Source: Candidatus Saccharibacteria bacterium UBA6258 (GTDB taxonomy: Bacteria > Patescibacteriota > Saccharimonadia > Saccharimonadales > Saccharimonadaceae). Taken from it: a DNA stretch of 21,315 bases. This document shows positions 1 through 6,492 of this stretch, piece by piece. Below the pieces are notes generated by a model, which saw only the letters and a program-made list of their open reading frames with translations, was not told the DNA's origin and made no database searches. Position 1 is the first letter of the stretch. Each line of letters opens with the position of its first letter. Location: positions 8,230 to 29,544 of the forward strand of contig DJVK01000010.1 in assembly GCA_002441145.1 (NCBI GenBank). Direction: 5' to 3'. Position numbers and translations under genes: made by a program.

Positions 1-614
1 CCAGCCACTTCGGATATCACCGGTGAACCATATAGCGCCACAATGATTGTCGTCGGTTCGCCGTTCAAGTCATCGCGTAGCACCGCCACACCCACTTCGG
101 TAAATCGATCGTCAAGCAAATTCTTACGATGCTCGGGCGAATTCATCCACGCTGTTACCGTCGCGCTACTCGTCGAAAAGTTTTTAGCTAAATTTTCGCC
201 AGCAGCCGTATAACTATACCCTACATGGTCAAACCACACCCATGGCTTCACCCCATCCGGTGACTCATGAGCCCAGTACTGCTTGGCGAACATATCTTTT
301 GCCTTAAGTGCCGCTGCCATATTCAACTCTTCGGATACGACGAGAGCGGGCGTATCATTTTGCAAGCGTACGTTATTCGTATCAGCTATGACTTCCCGCA
401 CATTAACGGTCGAGCTTTCGCCAAGCACTAGGCCGCTTGTCGCAAGATTATAGCTTATTTGCATAAAGCCAATAAGAGCGGCTATCGCGAGCAGTCCATA
501 ACGACGAATCAAATGTGGTCGATATTGATTGCCTTTGTGCGGGACAAGCAACGCTCGTGCGTGATGATGCGCACGGTGTTTTATAGATGTAGCCTTATTT
601 ATTTTAGCCTTCAC
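1..614 (-). CDS. Membrane-anchored CAP-domain (SCP/PR-1, YkwD-like) protein, 3' end cut by window edge
   Basis: 204 complete codons are visible and the C-terminus lies beyond the left edge. The N-terminus is basic and His-rich (residues 1-38), then one hydrophobic segment at about 39-62 (LLAIAALIGFMQISYNLA), read as a signal anchor that puts the rest outside the cell. From about residue 90 a bacterial CAP domain is recognisable: YWAHESPDG (113-121), GENLAKNFS (139-147) and AWMNSPEHRKNLL (155-167), which carry the His and Glu residues typical of the family. Bacterial CAP proteins are secreted or surface proteins; the biochemical role of this one is unknown. The start is GTG at 614-612, because no ATG, GTG or TTG occurs in frame between it and the in-frame stop at 675-677. 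No clear Shine-Dalgarno precedes it. It lies 60 nt downstream of the amidotransferase gene and may share the ileS transcript. Family call is firm, start is moderate. Confidence 0.82.
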   Translation of the reverse strand, partial: MKAKINKATSIKHRAHHHARALLVPHKGNQYRPHLIRRYGLLAIAALIGFMQISYNLATSGLVLGESSTVNVREVIADTNNVRLQNDTPALVVSEELNMAAALKAKDMFAKQYWAHESPDGVKPWVWFDHVGYSYTAAGENLAKNFSTSSATVTAWMNSPEHRKNLLDDRFTEVGVAVLRDDLNGEPTTIIVALYGSPVISEVA

Positions 615-674
615 GATACTTACAGTGTATATGCTTAACCGAAAAAAATCCAGCAGCCCTTGATAGCCTAGTGG

Positions 675-1418
675 CTAGCGTTGGAGTATAGCTAGTACAG
701 GCGAGCACTGCTCGACGAATGCTCGATAGACATGCACGCCAGTGATATCTGACTCGGGATGCCATTGCATGCCAAATCGATTACCTCGCCGTATCGCTTC
801 AATAAGTCCATCGGGAGCCTCGGCGCATACTTCAAATCCATCGGCTAATACATCAACCGCTTGATGGTGGCGCGACTCAATAGTGCGCTCATCACCAGCA
901 GCGTATCCCAAATAATCTTGCTTAAAAATGATGTCGTGCGTCGTGCGCCAATGCGGCGTATCACTCGCACGCTGAGATGGGATGTCCTGAGTGAGGGTGC
1001 CTCCATAGTAAATGTTCAGCATCTGCATCCCGTAGCATATCCCTAAAATAGGTTTATTTTCTCTATCGCACGCCGCAATAAGCTTAAACTCCCATTCAGA
1101 TCGAACTCGTGGTTCTTGTGGTTTTCCTGCTACAAATAGACGCTCTTGATTATACAAGGCCGGATCTATATCGTCGCCGCCCGCTATCACGATGCCATCA
1201 CACATCTGAATAATCGTCTCGATTGGCATGTCGAAATTTAATACAAGCGGCGTGGCGCCAACGCTAGCAATTATTTTCGTATATTCTCGACGAAGATACA
1301 TAGACTCCTTTGAGTCAGGTAGCTTGACACCGATATCGTACGCAGGCACGATACCGATTACGGGCATTTTCGTTATAATCGGGTTGCGTAATTTTGTTAT
1401 TTTTTGGAGTAGATTCAT
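675..1418 (-). CDS. Class I glutamine amidotransferase-like protein, peptidase C26 (gamma-glutamyl hydrolase/PuuD-like) family
   Basis: 247 aa, a usual length for stand-alone C26 enzymes. The catalytic triad is visible: nucleophile Cys128 in GICYGMQMLN, and His220 and Glu222 in QWHPES. The oxyanion region IAGGDDIDPALY (78-89) and SRHHQAV (182-188) also fit the C26 group, which hydrolyses gamma-glutamyl amide bonds, for example in gamma-glutamyl-GABA or polyglutamylated folate. The substrate here cannot be read from sequence. No partner synthetase domain is attached. The start at 1418 is supported by GGAG about 4 nt upstream, in the 19-nt gap after the ileS stop. A second Met at residue 18 matches where many homologues begin but has no ribosome site. 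It is very likely cotranscribed with ileS and therefore downstream of the T-box. Confidence 0.85.
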   Translation of the reverse strand: MNLLQKITKLRNPIITKMPVIGIVPAYDIGVKLPDSKESMYLRREYTKIIASVGATPLVLNFDMPIETIIQMCDGIVIAGGDDIDPALYNQERLFVAGKPQEPRVRSEWEFKLIAACDRENKPILGICYGMQMLNIYYGGTLTQDIPSQRASDTPHWRTTHDIIFKQDYLGYAAGDERTIESRHHQAVDVLADGFEVCAEAPDGLIEAIRRGNRFGMQWHPESDITGVHVYRAFVEQCSPVLAILQR

Positions 1419-1437
1419 ATGTCTCCAATTATATCAC

Positions 1438-4299
1438 TTACGCTTTTTTAAGCGTTATCGTGAGCGGCATTTTTTCTACCGCAACGCTATCACTGTAGTC
1501 GCCGTCGAGCGCGCTATCTAATTCAACCGTCAATGTCTCTGCCTTGATGACATCCAGGTGCTCATCGATTGCCTGCTTCAATAGATCTTCGCTTGTCGAC
1601 AGGTTCAGCACGATTCGATCGTCGACATTCAAGCCGGCAGCCTTACGTGCATTTTGTACGAAACGCACGACTTCGCGCATCAATCCTTCGCGTTTTAATT
1701 CAGGAGTGACAGTTTCATCCAGCTTGAGCAGTTCGCCAACAATCACCTTCTTAACGTTCAGCTCTTCAGTCAAGATTGCCTCGAAGTCAACATGTTCGCC
1801 AAGCAAAGGTATCGTGACACTCGCAAGCGGCTGGCGGACCTTAAGTCCCGCTTTGGCACGGAGACTCAAGCCCTGGTTGACGTAGTCACGTACTGTTTCC
1901 ATATCGTTCATGACGAGTTCGTTGACATGGCCGGCTGACAGCCAATCCTTTAGGTGTACTGATTCATCATCACCAGTCAGGTTATGGTACAGCTCTTCCG
2001 CCAAGAATGGCGTAAATGGAGCCAATACATACGCGAGTCTCACAAGTACGTAGTGGAGAGTACGGTATGCCATCTCTTTGTCGTTGTCGTCATCGCTCTT
2101 CCAGAAGCGGCGCCTTGAGCGGCGAACAAACCAGTTACTCGCATCGTCGATGAATGGGAGGATCGGGCTAACCGCATCTGGCAAGTTGTAACCATCCATG
2201 TTCTTCTCGACTTCGGCGACAAGCTGGTGCATACGCGAAATAATCCAGATATCAAGCGGATTCGTGCATTCTTCGCTCGGATCCTTCAGCTCTCCATCGT
2301 ATTCCCAGCCATCAACTTCAGCGTACATCGTGAAGAAGTCATACATATTCCAAATCATGCTCAACTTACGAGCTACATCCCCGACTTCTTTGTCCTGCAA
2401 CGCAAAGTCTTCGCCATTCAGCAATGGACTCGCGATGAGTAAGAAACGTAGTGAATCTGCTGAAAACTTGTCCATCAGCTCGTTAGGGTCGGTGTAGTTC
2501 CCATAACTTTTACTCATCTTACGGCCATCGTTACCTGCCACGTTACCAGTCACGATAACATTCTTGAACGAGTTCTCGCCAAATAACGCGACACTCATGG
2601 CGTGCATGTAATAAAACCATGCACGGACTTGGCCGATATATTCAACGATGAAGTCGCCCGGGAAATTCTCTTCGAATTTTTGTTTGTTCTCAAACGGATA
2701 ATGGAACTGTGCAAACGGCATACTACCGGCTTCGAACCAGCTGTCCATTACCTTATCAATGCGAGTGTACGTAACACCGTCAATTTCAAACGTAATATCA
2801 TCTACCCACGGACGGTGATAGTCATCGAGCTCGACGCCGCTAAGTTCTTTGAGCTCAGCATAGCTACCAACCACCTTGACATGCTCATTGCCGTTGCTAT
2901 CGATACCCTTCCAAACCGGCATCGCGGTTGCCCAAAAACGATCACGTGACAAATTCCAGTCCGGAGCTTGTTCGACCGTCTTAGCAAACCGACCCTTTTT
3001 AACATGTGCCGGGAACCAGTTGATGTTCGCGTTCTGTTCAAGCATCTTTTCGCGCTGTCCATCGATATCCATGAACCAACTTGGGTGCGCGCGGTACATC
3101 AAACGAGTGCCACAGCGGTGACAGTGCGGATAACTGTGACGATAGTAGTCAATCTTCCATACGATACCGCGTGACAACAATTCTTTTGCGATTGGCTTGT
3201 TAGCCACCCATACGTTCTGGCCAGTCCATTCGCTTTCGGTGTATTCGCCGTTCGCATCAATCGTATGTACGACGGGGATGCCCTGCTCACGTGCGAGCGC
3301 GAAGTCTTCTTCACCGTATGCTGGAGCAAGGTGCACGATGCCCGTACCGCTCTCGAGCGTCACATAATCTGCATGCCAGATTTTGTGTGCATTTTCACCC
3401 CTGTCGACACCTAGCAGCGGCTGGTATGTTTTACCAACTAGCTCTGCGCCGTTAACATCGCGAACAATTGCGTAGTCCATGACTACGTGTTTTTCATCGG
3501 TAAGTACTTTATCGAGTAAATCTTTTGCCAAAATCAACCGTTCACCGCCGACTTCAACTTCAACATATGCAATATTTTTGTTCACAGCGACTGCTGTGTT
3601 TGCGGGCAACGTCCACGGCGTGGTTGTCCATGCTAAAAGTGAAGCCCCTTCATCAAGCTTGAACTTTACATAAACACTAGGATCGGTCACGTCTTGATAC
3701 GCACCTGCGTCCATTGTTACCTCTGCTTTACTAAGCGGTGTCGCATCAAGCGTACAGTACATGAGTACACGTTCACCTTCATAGATTTTGCCCTTTTCAT
3801 AGAGTTCCTTAAAGGCCCACCAGATGCTCTCCATGTAGTCTTTGTCCATTGTCTTATACGCACCCTTGAAATCAACCCAACGGCCAATACGATCAACGGT
3901 GTCCTCCCACAGGCTACTCGTCTGTACCATATTCTCGCGAGCAGCGATAATGTACTTCTCGATACCGTATTGAACAACGTCTTCACGCGACTTGAGCCCA
4001 AGCTTCTTTTCAGTGTAACGCTCTGCCGGTAAGCCATGGCAGTCCCATCCCCAGACGCGCTCGACTCGCTTACCTTTCATCGTCTGATATCGCGGGACTG
4101 TATCTTTGACGATTGAGCTTAATAACGTTCCGTGATGTGGTACACCAGTAATAAATGGCGGACCATCATAAAACACGAAACTATCCGATTTTGGCCTGTT
4201 TTCTACAGACTTTTCAAACGTCTTGTTTGCCTTCCATGTTACAACCCAATCTTTTTCGTAATCGAGGGCTCGTCGTCGTGTGTTGGCTTTGAATTTCAC
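1438..4299 (-). CDS. ileS: Isoleucyl-tRNA synthetase, eukaryote-like type 2 (IleRS2)
   Basis: Charges tRNA-Ile with isoleucine in the cytoplasm. Residue numbers below count from the ATG at 4305. Class I landmarks: the HIGH-type motif in GVPHHGT (57-60, unusual last residue Thr), GWDCHGLPAE (86-95), the CP1 editing domain with WTTTPWTLPANT (226-237) and GTGIVHLAPAYGEEDF (320-335), one zinc-type knuckle HCHRCGT (394-400) followed by YRAHPSWF, and KMSKS (596-600). The C-terminal anticodon-binding region runs to residue 955. This layout is the type 2 form, known for low sensitivity to mupirocin. Start choice: the ATG at 4305 directly abuts the Shine-Dalgarno AAAAAGGAG, leaving no spacer, whereas GTG at 4299 sits 6 nt after it. 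GTG (953 aa) is therefore preferred. Preceded by a T-box leader; followed after 19 nt by the amidotransferase gene. Confidence 0.96.
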   Translation of the reverse strand: MKFKANTRRRALDYEKDWVVTWKANKTFEKSVENRPKSDSFVFYDGPPFITGVPHHGTLLSSIVKDTVPRYQTMKGKRVERVWGWDCHGLPAERYTEKKLGLKSREDVVQYGIEKYIIAARENMVQTSSLWEDTVDRIGRWVDFKGAYKTMDKDYMESIWWAFKELYEKGKIYEGERVLMYCTLDATPLSKAEVTMDAGAYQDVTDPSVYVKFKLDEGASLLAWTTTPWTLPANTAVAVNKNIAYVEVEVGGERLILAKDLLDKVLTDEKHVVMDYAIVRDVNGAELVGKTYQPLLGVDRGENAHKIWHADYVTLESGTGIVHLAPAYGEEDFALAREQGIPVVHTIDANGEYTESEWTGQNVWVANKPIAKELLSRGIVWKIDYYRHSYPHCHRCGTRLMYRAHPSWFMDIDGQREKMLEQNANINWFPAHVKKGRFAKTVEQAPDWNLSRDRFWATAMPVWKGIDSNGNEHVKVVGSYAELKELSGVELDDYHRPWVDDITFEIDGVTYTRIDKVMDSWFEAGSMPFAQFHYPFENKQKFEENFPGDFIVEYIGQVRAWFYYMHAMSVALFGENSFKNVIVTGNVAGNDGRKMSKSYGNYTDPNELMDKFSADSLRFLLIASPLLNGEDFALQDKEVGDVARKLSMIWNMYDFFTMYAEVDGWEYDGELKDPSEECTNPLDIWIISRMHQLVAEVEKNMDGYNLPDAVSPILPFIDDASNWFVRRSRRRFWKSDDDNDKEMAYRTLHYVLVRLAYVLAPFTPFLAEELYHNLTGDDESVHLKDWLSAGHVNELVMNDMETVRDYVNQGLSLRAKAGLKVRQPLASVTIPLLGEHVDFEAILTEELNVKKVIVGELLKLDETVTPELKREGLMREVVRFVQNARKAAGLNVDDRIVLNLSTSEDLLKQAIDEHLDVIKAETLTVELDSALDGDYSDSVAVEKMPLTITLKKA

Positions 4300-4305
4300 G
4301 TTCAT

Positions 4306-4500
4306 CTCCTTTTTATAAAATAAAAACTACTTCCTTTGACTGCGAGAATCCGATATATCGGACGGTACCATCTCGCTTCCAAAAGAAGTAGTTCTCTTAG
4401 CGCTTGTTTAGCTCGCTCTGACGCAGCGAATCACGTCGGGTTCTAATTACCATTACATGGTTTTCTTCCCGAGACTTCGCGGTTGATAGCCGCTCACCTC
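4306..4500 (-). promoter_or_regulatory. T-box (tRNA-sensing) leader of ileS
   Basis: Read on the minus strand. The core is the T-box: helix A1 GCGAGA (4376-4371) with TCTCGC (4347-4342), a 7-nt bulge TGGTACC (4370-4364), and helix A2 GTCCGA (4363-4358) with TCGGAT (4353-4348) closing a TATA loop. UGGU in the bulge is complementary to the ACCA end of an uncharged tRNA with discriminator A, as expected for tRNA-Ile. Upstream, TCGGG/CCCGA (4472-4468, 4440-4436) encloses a hairpin ACCAT-GTA-ATGGT and an unpaired AATTAGAA, giving a candidate specifier ATT (4447-4445) followed by a purine. This is a very short Stem I, like that of actinobacterial ileS T-boxes. A further hairpin TCGCT/AGCGA lies between. 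A 15-bp helix (4393-4379 with 4339-4325) brackets the T-box, and its left strand can instead pair with the Shine-Dalgarno at 4313-4306. I found no confident promoter. Confidence 0.82.
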
Positions 4501-4531
4501 AATAAAAATGAGGACGTCTTTACGTCCTCAT
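4501..4531 (-). terminator. Rho-independent terminator after the doxX-like gene
   Basis: On the minus strand a perfect 10-bp stem ATGAGGACGT/ACGTCCTCAT (4531-4522 and 4517-4508) has a 4-nt loop AAAG and is followed by TTTTATT. It begins 21 nt after the doxX-like stop codon. It separates the long division/redox gene run from the ileS leader. The plus strand also reads a short T-run after the stem, but no plus-strand gene ends here. Confidence 0.92.
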
Positions 4532-4552
4532 TTTACTATATCGACTAATCGA

Positions 4553-5062
4553 TTACCAGAGCCACTCGTTCTTCTTGACTACTGGCGTCTTGAGCCATTG
4601 TTCGGTCAAGCTCCACTTGCGTGGTGCAAAAGCGATTACCCAAAGGACCGCAGCGTATACTACGTGATCGTCCAAGATAGGATTGTTCTTCATCGGCATC
4701 TCAGCAAACCACATCATGAGTAGCATTGCTGTACCGGCGATTGCTGCGATTCGCAGACCAATGCCAAGAATTAGAGATAGGCCAAGTCCTAGGAGACCAA
4801 GCATGAATAGCCAGTCAACCCATGGTTGTCCTGCAAGCGGCGTAAAGAAATCCGCGTTTGCACCTTTACCTGCGACAAAGTTCAAAAAGCCTGTCGTTGG
4901 TGAAACACCGTCAAGCCATGCTTGCCCTTTTTGCGTTGCGAAACCGAGCCCCATCAACTTGTCGAGAAATGCCCACAAGAAGATAAAGCCGAGCATTACG
5001 CGCGCTACCGCGAGTGCGTACCATGCTTTACTATAGTTTACTGTTTTTTTTGCTTTGACCAT
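4553..5062 (-). CDS. DoxX/DoxD-family integral membrane protein
   Basis: 169 aa with about four hydrophobic segments (roughly 13-38, 82-101, 103-119, 133-147). The ARVMLGFIFLWAFLDKLMGLGFA stretch, with its arginine and small residues inside helix 1, is typical of the DoxX family. The long second loop GVSPTTGFLNFVAG...FFTPLAG resembles the thiosulfate:quinone oxidoreductase small-subunit (DoxD) branch. Function in this organism is unknown; family members are linked to quinone-coupled oxidation and to thiol/oxidative-stress complexes at the membrane. It has its own strong ribosome site (AAGGAGGG, about 10 nt before the ATG) although it lies 75 nt downstream of VKOR with no convincing terminator between. 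Co-transcription with VKOR is likely, which would place it with disulfide chemistry at the membrane. The last gene of the run, closed by the terminator just downstream. Confidence 0.85.
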   Translation of the reverse strand: MVKAKKTVNYSKAWYALAVARVMLGFIFLWAFLDKLMGLGFATQKGQAWLDGVSPTTGFLNFVAGKGANADFFTPLAGQPWVDWLFMLGLLGLGLSLILGIGLRIAAIAGTAMLLMMWFAEMPMKNNPILDDHVVYAAVLWVIAFAPRKWSLTEQWLKTPVVKKNEWLW

Positions 5063-5137
5063 TCTACTGTTCCCTCCTTAAGTAAATGGGTTATGTCATT
5101 ACTGTAGCGCAAATTACGACAAAAATAAAGCTTATGT

Positions 5138-5767
5138 TTAAAACAGTGCAGAACCGTACTTATAAATGATAGCCGCGAGCACTAAAGCGACGACCGAAAA
5201 CAGGATGACTTTGTCGTAACTCTTAGCAACGAACCGCTTAGCAGCCTTAGACGCATCTTTAGCAAGGTATAAGTTATCCTCGCGAATGTTATAACGCGTA
5301 ATCGCGAACCACACAAACGTCGTCGTAGCGGTAACAAGCAAGCACCATGGACATAGCGCTCCAATTACGAAGTAGCTCTGGCTAAATAGCCAGTAGGCAA
5401 AAATCAGGCCAAGGGTGTAACAAATTTGCGCGACAAACATAAATAAACGAGGAAACTTCGTTCCTGCCAGGCCAGCAATCGCAACTGTGATCACTACCGG
5501 CTCAGCGATGAGCCCCAAAAAGCTATTCGGGAATCCAAATAGGCTGGCTGACGGATGCGCCGCGACCGTCGCGCAGTTCAAAACGACGCTTATGCTACAG
5601 CTCAGTATTGCGTCTGGGTTCTTAGCGAGCTCGATTGCCTCCATCGATAACACGAATGACGCGATGAGGCTACCGATGGCACCGATGAGCATACTTAAAA
5701 AAATCCATCGATCATCGCGAATCTTTTTATCGTCATGAGTAAAATATATTTTAATCTTGCGAAGCAT
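5138..5767 (-). CDS. Vitamin K epoxide reductase (VKOR) family thiol oxidase
   Basis: 209 aa, about five membrane segments (approx. 22-42, 83-101, 106-126, 133-155, 187-205). The key cysteines are present: a loop pair Cys57 and Cys65 (LSCSISVVLNCATV), the FGFPNSFLG segment (77-85) and the active-site CPWC (139-142). Bacterial VKORs pass electrons from a DsbA-like or fused thioredoxin partner to quinone, so that secreted proteins gain disulfides; they replace DsbB. There is no fused thioredoxin domain here. The start has a good ribosome site (GAGGTGA, 7 nt away). Its first 17 nt overlap the end of the upstream thioredoxin-fold gene, so translation is probably coupled. Operon: nrdR, thioredoxin-fold, VKOR, DoxX. 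The matching DsbA is not in this window. Confidence 0.93.
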   Translation of the reverse strand: MLRKIKIYFTHDDKKIRDDRWIFLSMLIGAIGSLIASFVLSMEAIELAKNPDAILSCSISVVLNCATVAAHPSASLFGFPNSFLGLIAEPVVITVAIAGLAGTKFPRLFMFVAQICYTLGLIFAYWLFSQSYFVIGALCPWCLLVTATTTFVWFAITRYNIREDNLYLAKDASKAAKRFVAKSYDKVILFSVVALVLAAIIYKYGSALF

Positions 5768-6017
5768 AGTAGCTCACCTCACTTATTGTTGGCATTATCG
5801 CACCCCTCCATACAGATAGCATCTGGCTTTCGTTGCTGAGAGCGATGATCGTCGGATACTCCACGATATCATGAGCACGACAGAATATCTCTCCCTCTAT
5901 AGAATCGGGGTCGAGCGTATCGAGGGCTTTGCCCGTACGACGAGCAAAATCTTCCAGAAACGTTTCTACAGCGCGGGTATGGTCGGTATTTTGTTTATAG
6001 ACAGCAACCACACGCAT
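5751..6017 (-). CDS. Small thioredoxin-fold-like protein without CxxC
   Basis: 88 aa, no close family recognised. The pattern is that of a minimal thioredoxin/glutaredoxin fold: strand VVAVYKQ (3-9), helix (14-28), an ALDTLDPDS strand and turn (31-39), then a helix and VEYPTIIAL (52-60), where Pro55 sits at the cis-proline position, and a closing SVWRG strand (68-72). The site where the redox CxxC would be reads KQNTDH (8-13), so it has no active-site cysteines; the only cysteine is Cys46. It cannot act as a classical dithiol reductase. It starts 2 nt after the nrdR stop and its end overlaps VKOR by 17 nt, so all three are probably translated as a coupled set. It might bind or regulate VKOR or a substrate; this is inference. 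No signal peptide is visible, so it is probably cytoplasmic. Fold assignment is by eye only. Confidence 0.7.
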   Translation of the reverse strand: MRVVAVYKQNTDHTRAVETFLEDFARRTGKALDTLDPDSIEGEIFCRAHDIVEYPTIIALSNESQMLSVWRGAIMPTISEVSYYASQD

Positions 6018-6019
6018 GG

Positions 6020-6478
6020 CTATTTACGCTTCCCTGATCGTTGTTGTTCAAGAATCGCGACAAAGTCGTCGAGCGTCTTGAATTTATGGAAGACACTAGC
6101 AAAACGTACATATGCAACTTCGTTTTTATCAGCAAGTTTATCGAGAACAATATCGCCAATTTGGTTCGACAACACTTCGCTCTCGCCAAGTTCGTAAAGT
6201 GATTCTTCAACAGAGTTAATAATTTCTTCAACCTCTATCTCTGACTTGAAGAACTTACCTACCGAACGCCTAATGGCTGTCGTTAGCTTCTCGCGATCGA
6301 ACAGCTCACGCGTTCCATCCTTCTTGATCACCGCAAGGTTGGGGTGTTCAATACGCTCATAGGTAGTAAACCGATGTGTACCATCCATGGTTTCGCGACG
6401 GCGGCGAATCGTAATGCCGTCAGCCGACTCTCGAGATTCGAGAACTCGGCTATCACCGATTTTATAATTAAGTGCCAT
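6020..6478 (-). CDS. nrdR: NrdR-like transcriptional repressor with a cysteine-free N-terminal zinc-ribbon region
   Basis: NrdR represses ribonucleotide reductase genes, sensing ATP/dATP through its ATP-cone. 152 aa from the chosen start, the usual family length. The ATP-cone is intact in outline: LAVIKKDGTRELFDREKL, then TAIRRSVGK and a long helical part. The N-terminal DNA-binding part keeps the framework (DSRVLESR, ADGITIRRRRE, HRFTTYERIE), but the normal CPxC pairs are gone: residues 3-6 read LNYK, and after RRRE comes TMDG where CPxC is expected. All four zinc ligands are missing. Start choice: the ATG at 6487 touches the GGGAGG ribosome site, while the ATG at 6478 lies 9 nt beyond it and matches the family N-terminus, so 6478 is used. 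It follows ftsZ within 14 nt. Confidence 0.87.
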   Translation of the reverse strand: MALNYKIGDSRVLESRESADGITIRRRRETMDGTHRFTTYERIEHPNLAVIKKDGTRELFDREKLTTAIRRSVGKFFKSEIEVEEIINSVEESLYELGESEVLSNQIGDIVLDKLADKNEVAYVRFASVFHKFKTLDDFVAILEQQRSGKRK

Positions 6479-6492
6479 ATGGCTCATCCTCC

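Noticed and set aside
5110..5140. AT-rich inverted repeat after VKOR as a terminator
   Set aside because: The stem around AAGCTT is short and weak, so VKOR and doxX are treated as one transcript.
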